Origin: Paraburkholderia ginsengisoli NBRC 100965
GTDB lineage: Bacteria > Pseudomonadota > Gammaproteobacteria > Burkholderiales > Burkholderiaceae
DNA length: 64,000 bases
Assembly: GCF_000739735.1 (NCBI RefSeq)
Contig: NZ_BBJF01000023.1
Location: 81,163 to 145,162 of the forward strand
Reading direction: 5' to 3'
Shown here: positions 50,863-59,497 of the stretch, piece by piece
Numbering within the stretch: the stretch's first letter is position 1
Layout: each line of letters starts with the position of its first letter
Notes under the pieces: generated by a model
Seen by the model: the letters and a program-made list of their open reading frames with translations, nothing else
The model's database searches: none
What the model was told of the DNA's origin: nothing
Position numbers and translations under genes: made by a program

Positions 50863-51486
50863 TTACCGCGAATACAATTCGACGATCAGGCTTTCGTTGA
50901 TATCGCCAGCGATGTCGCTGCGTTCCGGCTTCGACTTGAACGTGCCTTCGAAATTCTTCGAATCGACAGCGACCCAGCTCGGCAGACCGCCTTGCTCGGC
51001 CAGCGACAGCGCTTCGAGAATACGCGCCTGCTTCTTCTTCTGTTCGCGCACTGCGACGACGTCGCCTGCCTTCACTTGCATCGACGGGATGTTCGACACG
51101 ACGCCGTTCACCGTGATCGCCTTGTGGCTAACGAGCTGACGTGCTTCAGCGCGCGTCGAGCCGAAGCCCATGCGATACACGACGTTGTCCAGACGCGATT
51201 CGAGCAATTGCAGCAGGTTTTCACCCGTGTTGCCCTTCAGGCGGTCGGCTTCAGCGAAGTAACGGCGGAATTGACGCTCGAGCACACCGTAGATGCGCTT
51301 GACTTTTTGCTTCTCGCGCAGCTGCGTGCCGTAGTCGGACGTACGTGCACCCGAGGTGCGGCCATGTTGGCCAGGCTTGCTGTCAAGCTTGCACTTGTCA
51401 GCGAGCGAACGACGGGCGCTCTTCAGGAAGAGGTCAGTGCCTTCACGGCGGGACAGCTTGGCCTTAGGGCCGATATAACGTGCCAC
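50863..51486 (-). CDS. rpsD: 30S ribosomal protein S4
   Basis: A 207-residue S4. The N-terminal MARYIGPKAKLSRREGTDLFLKS and the S4 RNA-binding domain (LESRLDNVVYRMGFGSTRAEARQLVSHKAI) are intact. The protein lacks the four zinc-binding cysteines of some S4 forms. It initiates 30S body assembly and in E. coli represses the alpha operon. Spacers of about 124 and 148 bases flank it on the rpoA and rpsK sides. Confidence 0.98.
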   Translation of the reverse strand: MARYIGPKAKLSRREGTDLFLKSARRSLADKCKLDSKPGQHGRTSGARTSDYGTQLREKQKVKRIYGVLERQFRRYFAEADRLKGNTGENLLQLLESRLDNVVYRMGFGSTRAEARQLVSHKAITVNGVVSNIPSMQVKAGDVVAVREQKKKQARILEALSLAEQGGLPSWVAVDSKNFEGTFKSKPERSDIAGDINESLIVELYSR

Positions 51487-51634
51487 GTTGATTCCTTCGT
51501 TGATTAATCACGCAAACGGCATGCATTCGCGCTAGTCCGAACCCTTTGGGTCGAACGGTGGGCTTAGTCAATTCAATAGCGCAAGCAGCCTGCCGCCGCA
51601 CAGGGCGGCAACAGGCGCTAGCAAAACCAGCGTC

Positions 51635-52039
51635 TTAGATACGACGACGCTTCGGCGGACGGCAGCCGTTGTGCGGCACCGGAGTCACGTCGGAGATCGC
51701 GGTGATCTTGATGCCAAGACCATGCAACGCGCGCACCGCCGACTCACGGCCAGGACCAGGGCCCTTGATCCGCACTTCGAGGTTCTTGACGCCGTATTCC
51801 ATCGCCACGCGGCCTGCCGATTCGGCTGCCACCTGAGCTGCAAACGGGGTCGATTTACGCGAACCCTTGAAGCCCTGACCACCCGACGTTGCCCAAGCAA
51901 GTGCATTGCCTTGACGATCGGTGATCGTGATGATGGTGTTGTTGAACGACGCGTGAACGTGAACCACGCCCTCGGCGACGTTCTTCTTGACCTTCTTGCG
52001 AACGCGTTGCGCCGCGGAGTTGTTCGAAGCCTTAGCCAT
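51635..52039 (-). CDS. rpsK: 30S ribosomal protein S11
   Basis: A 134-residue S11. The HVHASFNNTIITITDRQGNAL and GPGPGRESAVRALHGLGIKI blocks and the basic C-terminus (CRPPKRRRI) are characteristic. It lines the platform of the 30S subunit near the Shine-Dalgarno helix. It follows rpsM by 28 bases in the alpha operon. Confidence 0.98.
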   Translation of the reverse strand: MAKASNNSAAQRVRKKVKKNVAEGVVHVHASFNNTIITITDRQGNALAWATSGGQGFKGSRKSTPFAAQVAAESAGRVAMEYGVKNLEVRIKGPGPGRESAVRALHGLGIKITAISDVTPVPHNGCRPPKRRRI

Positions 52040-52067
52040 TACGTTTTCCTGTAACTGTCAGTTCCGC

Positions 52068-52433
52068 TTACTTCTTCAGCGATTGCGCTGCACGACGCGG
52101 ACCCTTGCGCGTACGGGCATTCGTACGCGTACGTTGGCCGCGCAGGGGCAAGCCCTTACGATGCCGAACGCCACGGTAGCAGCCGAGATCCATCAGGCGC
52201 TTGATGTTCATCGTCGTTTCACGGCGCAGATCGCCTTCAACGATGAACTTGCCGACTTCTTCACGCAGCTTTTCGAGGTCTGCGTCGTTCAGGTCTTTGA
52301 CCTTCTTCGAAAATGCCACACCAGCAGCGACGCAAATGTCGCGCGAGCGCGTGCGGCCGACACCGTAAATAGCCGTCAGGCCGATTTCGGTATGCTGGTG
52401 ATTCGGGATGTTAACCCCTGCGATACGAGCCAT
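52068..52433 (-). CDS. rpsM: 30S ribosomal protein S13
   Basis: A 121-residue S13. MARIAGVNIPNHQHTEIGLTAIYGVG is the helix-two-turn-helix start; the tail CYRGVRHRKGLPLRGQRTRTNART reaches towards the P-site tRNA. It contributes the head-to-50S bridge. It begins the alpha operon after rpmJ. Confidence 0.98.
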   Translation of the reverse strand: MARIAGVNIPNHQHTEIGLTAIYGVGRTRSRDICVAAGVAFSKKVKDLNDADLEKLREEVGKFIVEGDLRRETTMNIKRLMDLGCYRGVRHRKGLPLRGQRTRTNARTRKGPRRAAQSLKK

Positions 52434-52474
52434 TGTTTTTCCTCAAACAAAAAGCGCAGCAAAAAGCGCGGCGT

Positions 52475-52591
52475 TCAGCCTTGACGCTGTTTGTGGCGCG
52501 GATCAGAGCTGCAAATCACGCGCACAACGCCTTTGCGCTTGATGATCTTGCAATTGCGGCAAATGCGCTTAACCGATGCCATCACTTTCAT
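52475..52591 (-). CDS. rpmJ: 50S ribosomal protein L36 (zinc-binding form)
   Basis: A 38-codon gene read directly from the sequence: [14 protein letters not shown]... ending PRHKQRQG. The zinc ligands CRNC, the later cysteine in VICSS and the histidine in DPRHK are all present, so this is the zinc-containing paralogue. It lies between infA (20-base gap) and rpsM (41-base gap), its usual place. Confidence 0.95.
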
Positions 52592-52611
52592 GATATTACC
52601 CTTTTTTCAAA

Positions 52612-52830
52612 TCACTTCGCCCGGAACACGATCCGCGCACGCGACAGATCGTAAGGCGTCAATTCAACCGTTACCTTGTCGCCCGGCAAGATTCGGATGT
52701 AGTGCATCCGCATCTTGCCGGATATGTGTCCCAATACGACATGGCCGTTTTCCAGCTTCACCCTGAAGGTAGCGTTAGGCAGGTTTTCGATGACTTCACC
52801 CTGCATCTGGATAACATCGTCTTTGGCCAT
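52612..52830 (-). CDS. infA: Translation initiation factor IF-1
   Basis: A 72-residue S1/OB-fold protein: MAKDDVIQMQGEVIENLPNATFRV, then GHISGKMRMHYIRILPGDKV. It binds the 30S A site during initiation. The start at 52830 gives the family N-terminus. It lies eight bases after secY and just before rpmJ. Confidence 0.97.
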   Translation of the reverse strand: MAKDDVIQMQGEVIENLPNATFRVKLENGHVVLGHISGKMRMHYIRILPGDKVTVELTPYDLSRARIVFRAK

Positions 52831-52838
52831 AAGTCCTT

Positions 52839-54185
52839 TCAACGCATCGGGACGCCGCCGCCTTTGAAATTAGCTTTCTTCAGCAGCGATTCATACTGTT
52901 GCGACATAACGTACGACTGCACCTGCGCCATGAAATCCATTGTGACGACGACAATGATCAGCAGCGACGTTCCACCAAAATAAAACGGCACGTTCCAGCG
53001 CAGCACCAGAAATTCGGGCAGCAGACAAACGAACACGATGTAGATCGCACCCGCCAGCGTCAGACGCGTCAAGATGCGGTCGATATATCGCGCCGTTTGA
53101 TCGCCCGGGCGGATGCCTGGGACGAAAGCGCCACTCTTTTTCAGGTTGTCGGCCGTTTCCCTGCTATTGAACACCAGTGCGGTGTAGAAAAAGCAGAAGA
53201 AAACGATCGCCAACGCGTACAGCAACACGTACACGGGTTGACCGGGCTTAAGGGCTTCGGCCACGTTGTGCAACGTGTCTGCGAACCAGCTGGTACGCGA
53301 CCCCGAACTAAACCAGTTCAGGATAGTTGCCGGGAAGAGAATGATCGACGATGCGAAGATCGGCGGAATCACGCCCGACATGTTCAGCTTCAGCGGCAGA
53401 TGCGAAGACTGTCCGCCGTAAATCTTGTTACCGACTTGCCGCTTGGCGTAGTTCACAAGAATCTTGCGCTGGCCGCGTTCGATGAACACCACCAGATACG
53501 TCACAGCAGCAATCAGCGCGACCACAATAATCGCCGAGATGATGCTCATCGAGCCAGTTCGCACCAGTTCGAAAAGACCACCGATTGCGTTCGGGAAACC
53601 CGCCGCAATACCGCCGAAAATGATGATCGAGATACCGTTGCCAAGCCCGCGCTCCGTGATCTGCTCACCCAGCCACATCAGGAACATCGTGCCGGTCACC
53701 AGCGTCACGACCGTCGTCAACCGAAACACCATCCCCGGATCGATCACCAGGCCCGGCTGATTTTCCAGTGCGACGGCAATGCCGAACGCCTGGAACGTCG
53801 CCAGCAGGACCGTAAAGATACGCGTGTACTGCGTAATCTTCCGTTGACCCGCCTGCCCTTCCTTTTTCAGCGCTTCGAGCTGCGGCGAAACAATCGCCAG
53901 CAACTGCATGATGATCGACGCCGAAATGTACGGCATGATCCCCAGCGCAAAAATCGTGAACCGCGAAAGCGCGCCACCCGAGAACATGTTGAACATGCCA
54001 AGGATGCCGCCCGACTGACTTTGGAACAACTTTGCCAGCTGGTCCGGGTCAATACCCGGCACCGGAATGTGCGCGCCGATACGGTAGACGATCAACGCCA
54101 GCAGCAGGAACACTGCACGCCGACGCAGATCGCCAAACTTCGCCGCGCTGCGACCGGGTTTTGCGAGACTCGGGCTGTTAGCCAA
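52839..54185 (-). CDS. secY: Preprotein translocase subunit SecY
   Basis: A 448-residue, ten-helix channel protein of the Sec translocon. The plug and helix 2 region (SGGALSRFTIFALGIMPYISASIIMQL) and the cytoplasmic loop motifs are present. I chose the TTG at 54185 because GGAGAAGG lies three to five bases before it and the product begins ANSPSLAKPG like related SecY proteins. It is the last structural gene of the spc operon before infA and rpmJ. Confidence 0.96.
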   Translation of the reverse strand: MANSPSLAKPGRSAAKFGDLRRRAVFLLLALIVYRIGAHIPVPGIDPDQLAKLFQSQSGGILGMFNMFSGGALSRFTIFALGIMPYISASIIMQLLAIVSPQLEALKKEGQAGQRKITQYTRIFTVLLATFQAFGIAVALENQPGLVIDPGMVFRLTTVVTLVTGTMFLMWLGEQITERGLGNGISIIIFGGIAAGFPNAIGGLFELVRTGSMSIISAIIVVALIAAVTYLVVFIERGQRKILVNYAKRQVGNKIYGGQSSHLPLKLNMSGVIPPIFASSIILFPATILNWFSSGSRTSWFADTLHNVAEALKPGQPVYVLLYALAIVFFCFFYTALVFNSRETADNLKKSGAFVPGIRPGDQTARYIDRILTRLTLAGAIYIVFVCLLPEFLVLRWNVPFYFGGTSLLIIVVVTMDFMAQVQSYVMSQQYESLLKKANFKGGGVPMR

Positions 54186-54231
54186 GTACCTTCTCCGATG
54201 CAAATGCTAGTGACGGCAAATAGGTTGCGCG

Positions 54232-54666
54232 TTACTCGGCAAAAGAGCCGCCGGCTGCTTCGATAGCAGCGCGCGCACCCTTCGTCGCACCCAGACCCTT
54301 CACAACGACCTTGCGCTTGAGCTCGCCCGTCGCGATGATCTTGGCGCTCTTGATCAGCTCGCCAACCAGGCCGGCTTGCTTCAGAGCCAGCAGGTCGATT
54401 TCGTCGACCGGCAGCTTTTCCAGATCCGAGAGACGCACTTCACCAACGAATTCCTTCGTCAGCGAGGTGAAGCCACGCTTTGGCAGGCGACGTTGCAGCG
54501 GCATTTGACCGCCTTCGAAGCCAACCTTGTGAAAGCCGCCCGAACGCGACTTCTGACCTTTGTGACCACGGCCAGCGGTCTTGCCGAGGCCGGAGCCGAT
54601 GCCGCGACCAACGCGACGCTTTGCGTGCTTCGCGCCTTCAGCCGGCTTCAGGTTATTCAATTCCAT
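54232..54666 (-). CDS. rplO: 50S ribosomal protein L15
   Basis: A 144-residue L15. The glycine-rich N-terminus MELNNLKPAEGAKHAKRRVG with GKTAGRGHKGQKSRSGG is typical, and the C-terminal domain ends GARAAIEAAGGSFAE. It is a late assembly protein of the 50S subunit. The start at 54666 drops two residues from the longest frame. Confidence 0.97.
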   Translation of the reverse strand: MELNNLKPAEGAKHAKRRVGRGIGSGLGKTAGRGHKGQKSRSGGFHKVGFEGGQMPLQRRLPKRGFTSLTKEFVGEVRLSDLEKLPVDEIDLLALKQAGLVGELIKSAKIIATGELKRKVVVKGLGATKGARAAIEAAGGSFAE

Positions 54667-54695
54667 TATCAACTCCTTGAGTCCTGGTCAGCCGC

Positions 54696-54878
54696 TTAGC
54701 TGATGACCTTAACGAGGTACGAAACCTTGTTGATCATGCCGCGCACAGCCGGCGTGTCCTGCAACTCGCTAACCGAGTTGAGTCGGCGCAGGCCCAAGCC
54801 ACGCACCGTTGCACGATGCGTTTCACGGGTGCCGATCAGGCTCTTGACGAGCTGGACCTTGACAGTTTTATCAGACAT
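54696..54878 (-). CDS. rpmD: 50S ribosomal protein L30
   Basis: A 60-residue L30: MSDKTVKVQLVKSLIGTRE, RATVRGLGLRRLNS and DTPAVRGMINKVSYLV are signature segments. It lies between rpsE (10-base gap) and rplO in the spc operon. Confidence 0.96.
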   Translation of the reverse strand: MSDKTVKVQLVKSLIGTRETHRATVRGLGLRRLNSVSELQDTPAVRGMINKVSYLVKVIS

Positions 54879-54888
54879 GGTGTCCACC

Positions 54889-55407
54889 TTAGCCCAGAAT
54901 ATCTTCGACGGACTTGCCGCGCTTCGCCGCGATGTCACCCGGCGTCGACTGCTTGCGCAGGCCGTCGAGGGTTGCACGAACGAGGTTGTACGGGTTCGTC
55001 GAACCGTGGCTCTTGGCCACAACGTTCTGCACGCCCATCACGTCGAACACTGCGCGCATCGGGCCGCCAGCGATCACGCCGGTACCGTCCTTAGCCGGAG
55101 CCAGGAGGACCATCGATGCGCCGTGCTTACCGTGCACTTCGTGTTGCAGGGTACCGTTCTTGAGCGGAACCTTGAACATGTTGCGGCGAGCCTGTTCCAT
55201 CGCCTTCTGAACAGCGACCGGCACTTCCTTCGCCTTGCCCTTGCCCATACCGACGCGGCCATCACCGTCACCAACCACGGTCAGTGCGGCGAAACCGAGA
55301 ATCCGGCCACCCTTCACGACCTTGGTCACGCGGTTGACCGAAATCATTTTTTCACGAAGGCCGTCGTCGCGTTCGTCAGCCTGAACTTTCGCTTGCATCT
55401 TTGCCAT
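54889..55407 (-). CDS. rpsE: 30S ribosomal protein S5
   Basis: A 172-residue S5. The double-stranded RNA-binding-like domain (EKMISVNRVTKVVKGGRILGF) and the GTGVIAGGPMRAVFDVMGVQNV block are intact. It sits at the mRNA entrance and affects decoding fidelity. Confidence 0.97.
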   Translation of the reverse strand: MAKMQAKVQADERDDGLREKMISVNRVTKVVKGGRILGFAALTVVGDGDGRVGMGKGKAKEVPVAVQKAMEQARRNMFKVPLKNGTLQHEVHGKHGASMVLLAPAKDGTGVIAGGPMRAVFDVMGVQNVVAKSHGSTNPYNLVRATLDGLRKQSTPGDIAAKRGKSVEDILG

Positions 55408-55421
55408 GACGAATTCTTCCC

Positions 55422-55787
55422 TTAGAACTTGAGTCCGGCTTCGCGCGCCGCATCAGCCAGCGCTTTCACGCGGCCGTGGTAACGGAAACCCGAACGGTCG
55501 AAGGCGACGGATTCGATGCCGGCAGCCTTAGCCTTTTCTGCAATGCGCTTACCGATCAGGGTCGCTGCAGCGACGTTGCCGCCCTTGCCCGTCTGATCAG
55601 CCAGTTGCGCACGCACTTCGGCTTCGAGCGTCGACGCGCTGGCGAGCACCTTGGTGCCACACGGCGAGAACACTTGCGCATAGATGTGCGTGTTCGTGCG
55701 ATGCACGGCGAGACGCGCGACCTGCAGCTCAGCGATCTTGATACGCGTCTGACGAGCGCGGCGCAGGCGAGATTGAGTCTTATCCAT
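55422..55787 (-). CDS. rplR: 50S ribosomal protein L18
   Basis: A 121-residue L18 that binds 5S rRNA. RLRRARQTRIKIAELQVARLAVHRTNTHIYAQV and the C-terminal FDRSGFRYHGRVKALADAAREAGL are diagnostic. It is 12 bases after rplF. Confidence 0.97.
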   Translation of the reverse strand: MDKTQSRLRRARQTRIKIAELQVARLAVHRTNTHIYAQVFSPCGTKVLASASTLEAEVRAQLADQTGKGGNVAAATLIGKRIAEKAKAAGIESVAFDRSGFRYHGRVKALADAAREAGLKF

Positions 55788-55799
55788 GATTGCGCACCC

Positions 55800-56330
55800 T
55801 TACTTCTTCTTCGTTTCTTTGAGGATCACAACCTCATTGGCGTAACGCACACCCTTGCCCTTGTAGGGCTCCGGCGGGCGATAGCCGCGCACTTCTGCAG
55901 CGACTTGGCCAACTTGTTGCTTACTGATCCCCTTGATCACGATTTCGGTTTGCGTCGGGGTTTCAGCCTTGACGCCTTCCGGCATCTGGTGCACCACGGG
56001 GTGCGAGAAACCCAGCGACAGGTTCAGCTTGTCGCCTTGCGCTTGTGCGCGGTAACCGACGCCAACCAGCGTCAGCTTGCGCTCGAAACCCTTCGTCACG
56101 CCGTGCACCATGTTCGCAACCAGTGCGCGCATCGTGCCCGACATCGCATTCGCTTCGCGGCTTTCGCCAACCGGCTCGACCTTCAGCGTGCCGTTGTCGT
56201 TCACCACTTTCACCAGACTGTTGGCAGCCTGCGAAATCGTACCCAGCGGACCCTTGACGGTAATGCGTTCGTCGCTAAGGGCCACTTCTGCGCCTTGCAG
56301 CGCGATCGGGCTTTTACCTACTCGAGACAT
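55800..56330 (-). CDS. rplF: 50S ribosomal protein L6
   Basis: A 176-residue L6 with two related domains. MSRVGKSPIALQGAEVALSD starts the first; the second has GYRPPEPYKGKGVRYANEVV, the region near the sarcin-ricin loop. It follows rpsH by 18 bases. Confidence 0.97.
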   Translation of the reverse strand: MSRVGKSPIALQGAEVALSDERITVKGPLGTISQAANSLVKVVNDNGTLKVEPVGESREANAMSGTMRALVANMVHGVTKGFERKLTLVGVGYRAQAQGDKLNLSLGFSHPVVHQMPEGVKAETPTQTEIVIKGISKQQVGQVAAEVRGYRPPEPYKGKGVRYANEVVILKETKKK

Positions 56331-56348
56331 GTTTCTCTCCTTTCGGCC

Positions 56349-56744
56349 TTAAGCGACGTAGCAGATGACTTCGCCGCCAACGCCCGTTGCACGCGCCTTG
56401 CGGTCCGTCATCACGCCCTTCGGCGTCGACACGATTGCCACGCCGAGGCCATTCATGACCACGGGGATGTCGTTACGGCCGCGGTACACACGCAGACCAG
56501 GCTTCGAAACGCGCTCAATGCGCTCGATAACCGGACGGCCAGCGTAGTACTTCAACACGATGTTCAATTCAGACTTCGCACCTTCGGACTTCACTGCGAA
56601 ATCATCGATATAGCCTTCGTCCTTCAGGACCTGCGCAATCGCAACCTTGACTTTCGACGAGGGCATAGTCACCGAGACTTTCTCAACCATCTGCGCATTG
56701 CGGATGCGAGTCAGCATATCGGCGATAGGATCACTCATGCTCAT
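56349..56744 (-). CDS. rpsH: 30S ribosomal protein S8
   Basis: A 131-residue S8: [19 protein letters not shown] at the start, [15 protein letters not shown] and [22 protein letters not shown] at the end. It binds helix 21 of 16S rRNA and represses the spc operon in E. coli by binding its mRNA; that control is only inferred here. Confidence 0.97.
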
Positions 56745-56758
56745 TTACGTTTCTCCTA

Positions 56759-57064
56759 TTACCAGCTCGCCTTGGTCAGGCCAGGGATCTCGCCGCGGAA
56801 CGCGATTTCGCGAATCTTGTTACGCGCCAGCCCGAATTTACGGAACGTGCCACGCGGGCGACCGGTAATTGCGCAACGGTTGCGCTTACGGGTCGGGTTA
56901 GAGTTGCGCGGCAGTTGTTGCAGTTCCAGACGTGCTGCGTAATGCTCTTCGTCCGACTTGCTCATATCGCCGATGATCGCTTTCAGCTCAGCACGCTTGG
57001 GAGCGTACTTAGCGGCCAGGCGAGCACGCTTCTTTTCACGTTCGATCAGTGCCAGTTTAGCCAC
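56759..57064 (-). CDS. rpsN: 30S ribosomal protein S14
   Basis: A 101-residue S14 of the long, zinc-free type. MAKLALIEREKKRARLAAKYAPKR and NRCAITGRPRGTFRKFGLARNKIRE are characteristic; only one cysteine remains in the zinc-ribbon region. Confidence 0.97.
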   Translation of the reverse strand: MAKLALIEREKKRARLAAKYAPKRAELKAIIGDMSKSDEEHYAARLELQQLPRNSNPTRKRNRCAITGRPRGTFRKFGLARNKIREIAFRGEIPGLTKASW

Positions 57065-57071
57065 GGTAACC

Positions 57072-57611
57072 TCAGTTTCTGAACGGGAACTTGAAGCTGG
57101 CGAGCAGAGCCTTTGCTTCGTCGTCGGTCTTCGCAGTCGTCGTGATGCTGATGTTCAGCCCACGCAGTGCGTCGATCTTGTCGTAGTCGATTTCGGGGAA
57201 AATGATCTGCTCTTTCACACCGATGTTGTAGTTGCCGCGACCATCGAACGCACGACCCGACACGCCACGGAAGTCACGCACACGCGGGAGCGCGACCGTA
57301 ACGAAACGGTCCAGAAATTCGTACATTGCCTGACCACGCAACGTGACCATTGCACCGATCGGATAGCCCTGACGGATCTTGAAGCCAGCGATTGCCTTGC
57401 GTGCCTTCGTGATCACCGGCTTCTGGCCTGCAATCTTCGTCAGGTCGCCAACGGCGTTCTCGATGATCTTCTTGTCAGCGACCGCTTCGCCAAGGCCCAT
57501 GTTCAGGGTGATCTTGGTGATGCGCGGCACTTCCATCACGGACTTGTAACCGAACTTCTCGATGAGGCCGGGTACAACCTTCTCTTTGTAAAACTCTTGC
57601 AAACGAGCCAT
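57072..57611 (-). CDS. rplE: 50S ribosomal protein L5
   Basis: A 179-residue L5. PRITKITLNMGLGEAVADKKIIE and GRGNYNIGVKEQIIFPEIDYDKID are signature regions. It binds 5S rRNA and contacts the P-site tRNA. Confidence 0.97.
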   Translation of the reverse strand: MARLQEFYKEKVVPGLIEKFGYKSVMEVPRITKITLNMGLGEAVADKKIIENAVGDLTKIAGQKPVITKARKAIAGFKIRQGYPIGAMVTLRGQAMYEFLDRFVTVALPRVRDFRGVSGRAFDGRGNYNIGVKEQIIFPEIDYDKIDALRGLNISITTTAKTDDEAKALLASFKFPFRN

Positions 57612-57628
57612 TTTTTTACTCCGCAGCG

Positions 57629-57937
57629 TCAGGCGCTCAGCTCGGCACCGGTCGTTTTAAGGAAACGGACTTTCTTGTCTCCTTCGACCTTGATGCCTAC
57701 ACGCGACGCCTTGCCATTCGCGTCGACCAATGCGACGTTCGAAATTTGCAGCGGCATCGTCTTGGCTTCCACACCACCCGTCGTACCCTTCATCGGGTTC
57801 GGCTTGACATGCTTCTTGACGAGGTTAATACCCTCGACAACAACCTTGCCTTCGCCAACGGACAGCACGACGCCGCGCTTGCCTTTATCTTTGCCGGTGA
57901 TGACGATAACTTCGTCACCTTTGCGAATCTTGTTCAT
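57629..57937 (-). CDS. rplX: 50S ribosomal protein L24
   Basis: A 102-residue L24 with the KOW motif near the start (KGDEVIVITGKDKGKRG) and the loop NLVKKHVKPNPMKGTTGGVE. It begins assembly of the 50S subunit. Confidence 0.97.
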   Translation of the reverse strand: MNKIRKGDEVIVITGKDKGKRGVVLSVGEGKVVVEGINLVKKHVKPNPMKGTTGGVEAKTMPLQISNVALVDANGKASRVGIKVEGDKKVRFLKTTGAELSA

Positions 57938-57946
57938 CGCGACTCC

Positions 57947-58315
57947 TTACAGCACTTCAGGTGCCAGCGAAACGATCTTCATGAATCGTTCGCTACGCAA
58001 CTCGCGCGTGACAGGCCCGAAAATACGGGTGCCAATAGGTTCGAGCTTGGCATTCAACAACACGGCGGCGTTGCCATCGAACTTGATCAGCGAGCCGTCC
58101 TGACGGCGCACGCCCTTGGCGGTGCGAACCACCACGGCGTTATAAATTTCGCCTTTCTTCACGCGCCCGCGCGGCGTTGCTTCTTTGACGGTCACCTTAA
58201 TGATGTCGCCAATGCTGGCATAACGACGCTTCGAGCCGCCGAGCACCTTGATGCACATGACTTCACGCGCACCCGTGTTGTCGGCCACTTCAAGCCGAGT
58301 TTCGGTCTGGATCAT
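57947..58315 (-). CDS. rplN: 50S ribosomal protein L14
   Basis: A 122-residue L14: MIQTETRLEVADNTGAREVMCIKVLGG and GSLIKFDGNAAVLLNAKLEPIGTRIFGPV are diagnostic. It is first gene of the spc operon here, separated from rpsQ by 289 bases containing a strong promoter. Confidence 0.97.
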   Translation of the reverse strand: MIQTETRLEVADNTGAREVMCIKVLGGSKRRYASIGDIIKVTVKEATPRGRVKKGEIYNAVVVRTAKGVRRQDGSLIKFDGNAAVLLNAKLEPIGTRIFGPVTRELRSERFMKIVSLAPEVL

Positions 58316-58532
58316 GGTTTATCTTTCCCAACTTAATCCGGTCACACCACCATGGCGTACCCGGTCAGTCTTGGTCCCGTCAGCCAATCGGCTGCTTGGG
58401 TATGAACAGCAGCGACGGCAAACGAAACCCGCCATCGCAATCCGGTGAATCCTTCGGCACAGGCTGGCGCCCGAACCGCTTCCCCCACCAACTTCGCCCG
58501 CGACGGGGCTCCCATAAAGAGGGAAGACCGAG

Positions 58533-58560
58533 ATCATATCACATAATCCCGGCCTTGCAA
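58533..58560 (-). promoter_or_regulatory. spc operon promoter
   Basis: TTGCAA (58560-58555) and TATGAT (58538-58533) are separated by 16 bases. Transcription would start near 58525, giving a leader of about 210 bases before rplN that could fold and hold autoregulation signals. Confidence 0.7.
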
Positions 58561-58604
58561 GCGAAACTTACTGCGATTTCAATTACTTCTACAACTTTGC
58601 GGCG

Positions 58605-58877
58605 TCAGATGACGCGAGCAGCCTCGACCAGGCGAGCCACAACCCAAGCTTTCGTCTTCGAAATCGGACGCGTTTCCTGGATTTCAACGAGGTCACCCTC
58701 GTTGTACGTGTTCGCATCGTCGTGCGCGTGGTACTTCTTCGAACGCACAACGTACTTGCCGTAGATCGGGTGCTTCACGCGGTGCTCGACCAGCACGGTG
58801 ACCGTCTTGTCCATCTTGTTGCTGACGACCTTGCCGACCAGCGTCCGCTTGAGCGAGGTTTTTACGCTATCGTTCAT
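58605..58877 (-). CDS. rpsQ: 30S ribosomal protein S17
   Basis: A 90-residue OB-fold S17. [34 protein letters not shown] and [18 protein letters not shown] are characteristic. Its start overlaps the rpmC stop by four bases. It ends the S10-type gene series. Confidence 0.97.
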
Positions 58878-59068
58878 TTCTGGTTCGCCTTCTCAGTCAG
58901 GACGGTCCGCACACGTGCGATGTCGCGACGGACCTTCTTCAGCTGGCTCGTGTTCGTGAGCTGCTGGGTCGCGAGTTGCATGCGCAGGCCGAATTGCGCC
59001 TTCAACAGGTCCGACAGCTCCTTGTTGAGCGCGGCCTGATCTTTCTGGTGAAGTTCGGAAGCCTTCAT
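58874..59068 (-). CDS. rpmC: 50S ribosomal protein L29
   Basis: A 64-residue, two-helix L29 ([20 protein letters not shown], then [15 protein letters not shown]). It lies near the tunnel exit beside L23. It follows rplP by ten bases and overlaps rpsQ by four. Confidence 0.96.
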
Positions 59069-59078
59069 CATTTGCTCC

Positions 59079-59495
59079 TTAGGCGCCGAGCTGACGCACG
59101 ATAAACGTCGTCTTGAGCGGCAGCTTAGCTGCAGCCAGACGGAACGCTTCGCGTGCCAGCTCTTCGGTTACGCCGTCCATTTCGTACAGCATCTTGCCCG
59201 GTTGAATCTCTGCGACGTAGTACTCAGGGTTACCTTTACCGTTACCCATACGTACTTCAGCCGGCTTGTGCGAGATTGGCTTGTCCGGGAAGATGCGGAT
59301 CCAGATACGACCGCCACGCTTGATGTGACGCGTCATTGCACGACGTGCCGCTTCAATCTGGCGCGCGGTCAAGCGACCACGACCGACAGCCTTCAGGCCG
59401 AACTCACCGAACGACACCGCGTTGCCGCGGGTAGCAATACCGGTGTTACGACCTTTCTGCTCTTTGCGATACTTTCTGCGTTTCGGTTGCAGCAT
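59079..59495 (-). CDS. rplP: 50S ribosomal protein L16
   Basis: A 138-residue L16. MLQPKRRKYRKEQKGRNTG and GRIWIRIFPDKPISHKPAEVRMGNGKG are signature segments. It helps shape the A site and binds the tRNA elbow. It lies two bases after rpsC. Confidence 0.98.
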   Translation of the reverse strand: MLQPKRRKYRKEQKGRNTGIATRGNAVSFGEFGLKAVGRGRLTARQIEAARRAMTRHIKRGGRIWIRIFPDKPISHKPAEVRMGNGKGNPEYYVAEIQPGKMLYEMDGVTEELAREAFRLAAAKLPLKTTFIVRQLGA

Positions 59496-59497
59496 CG

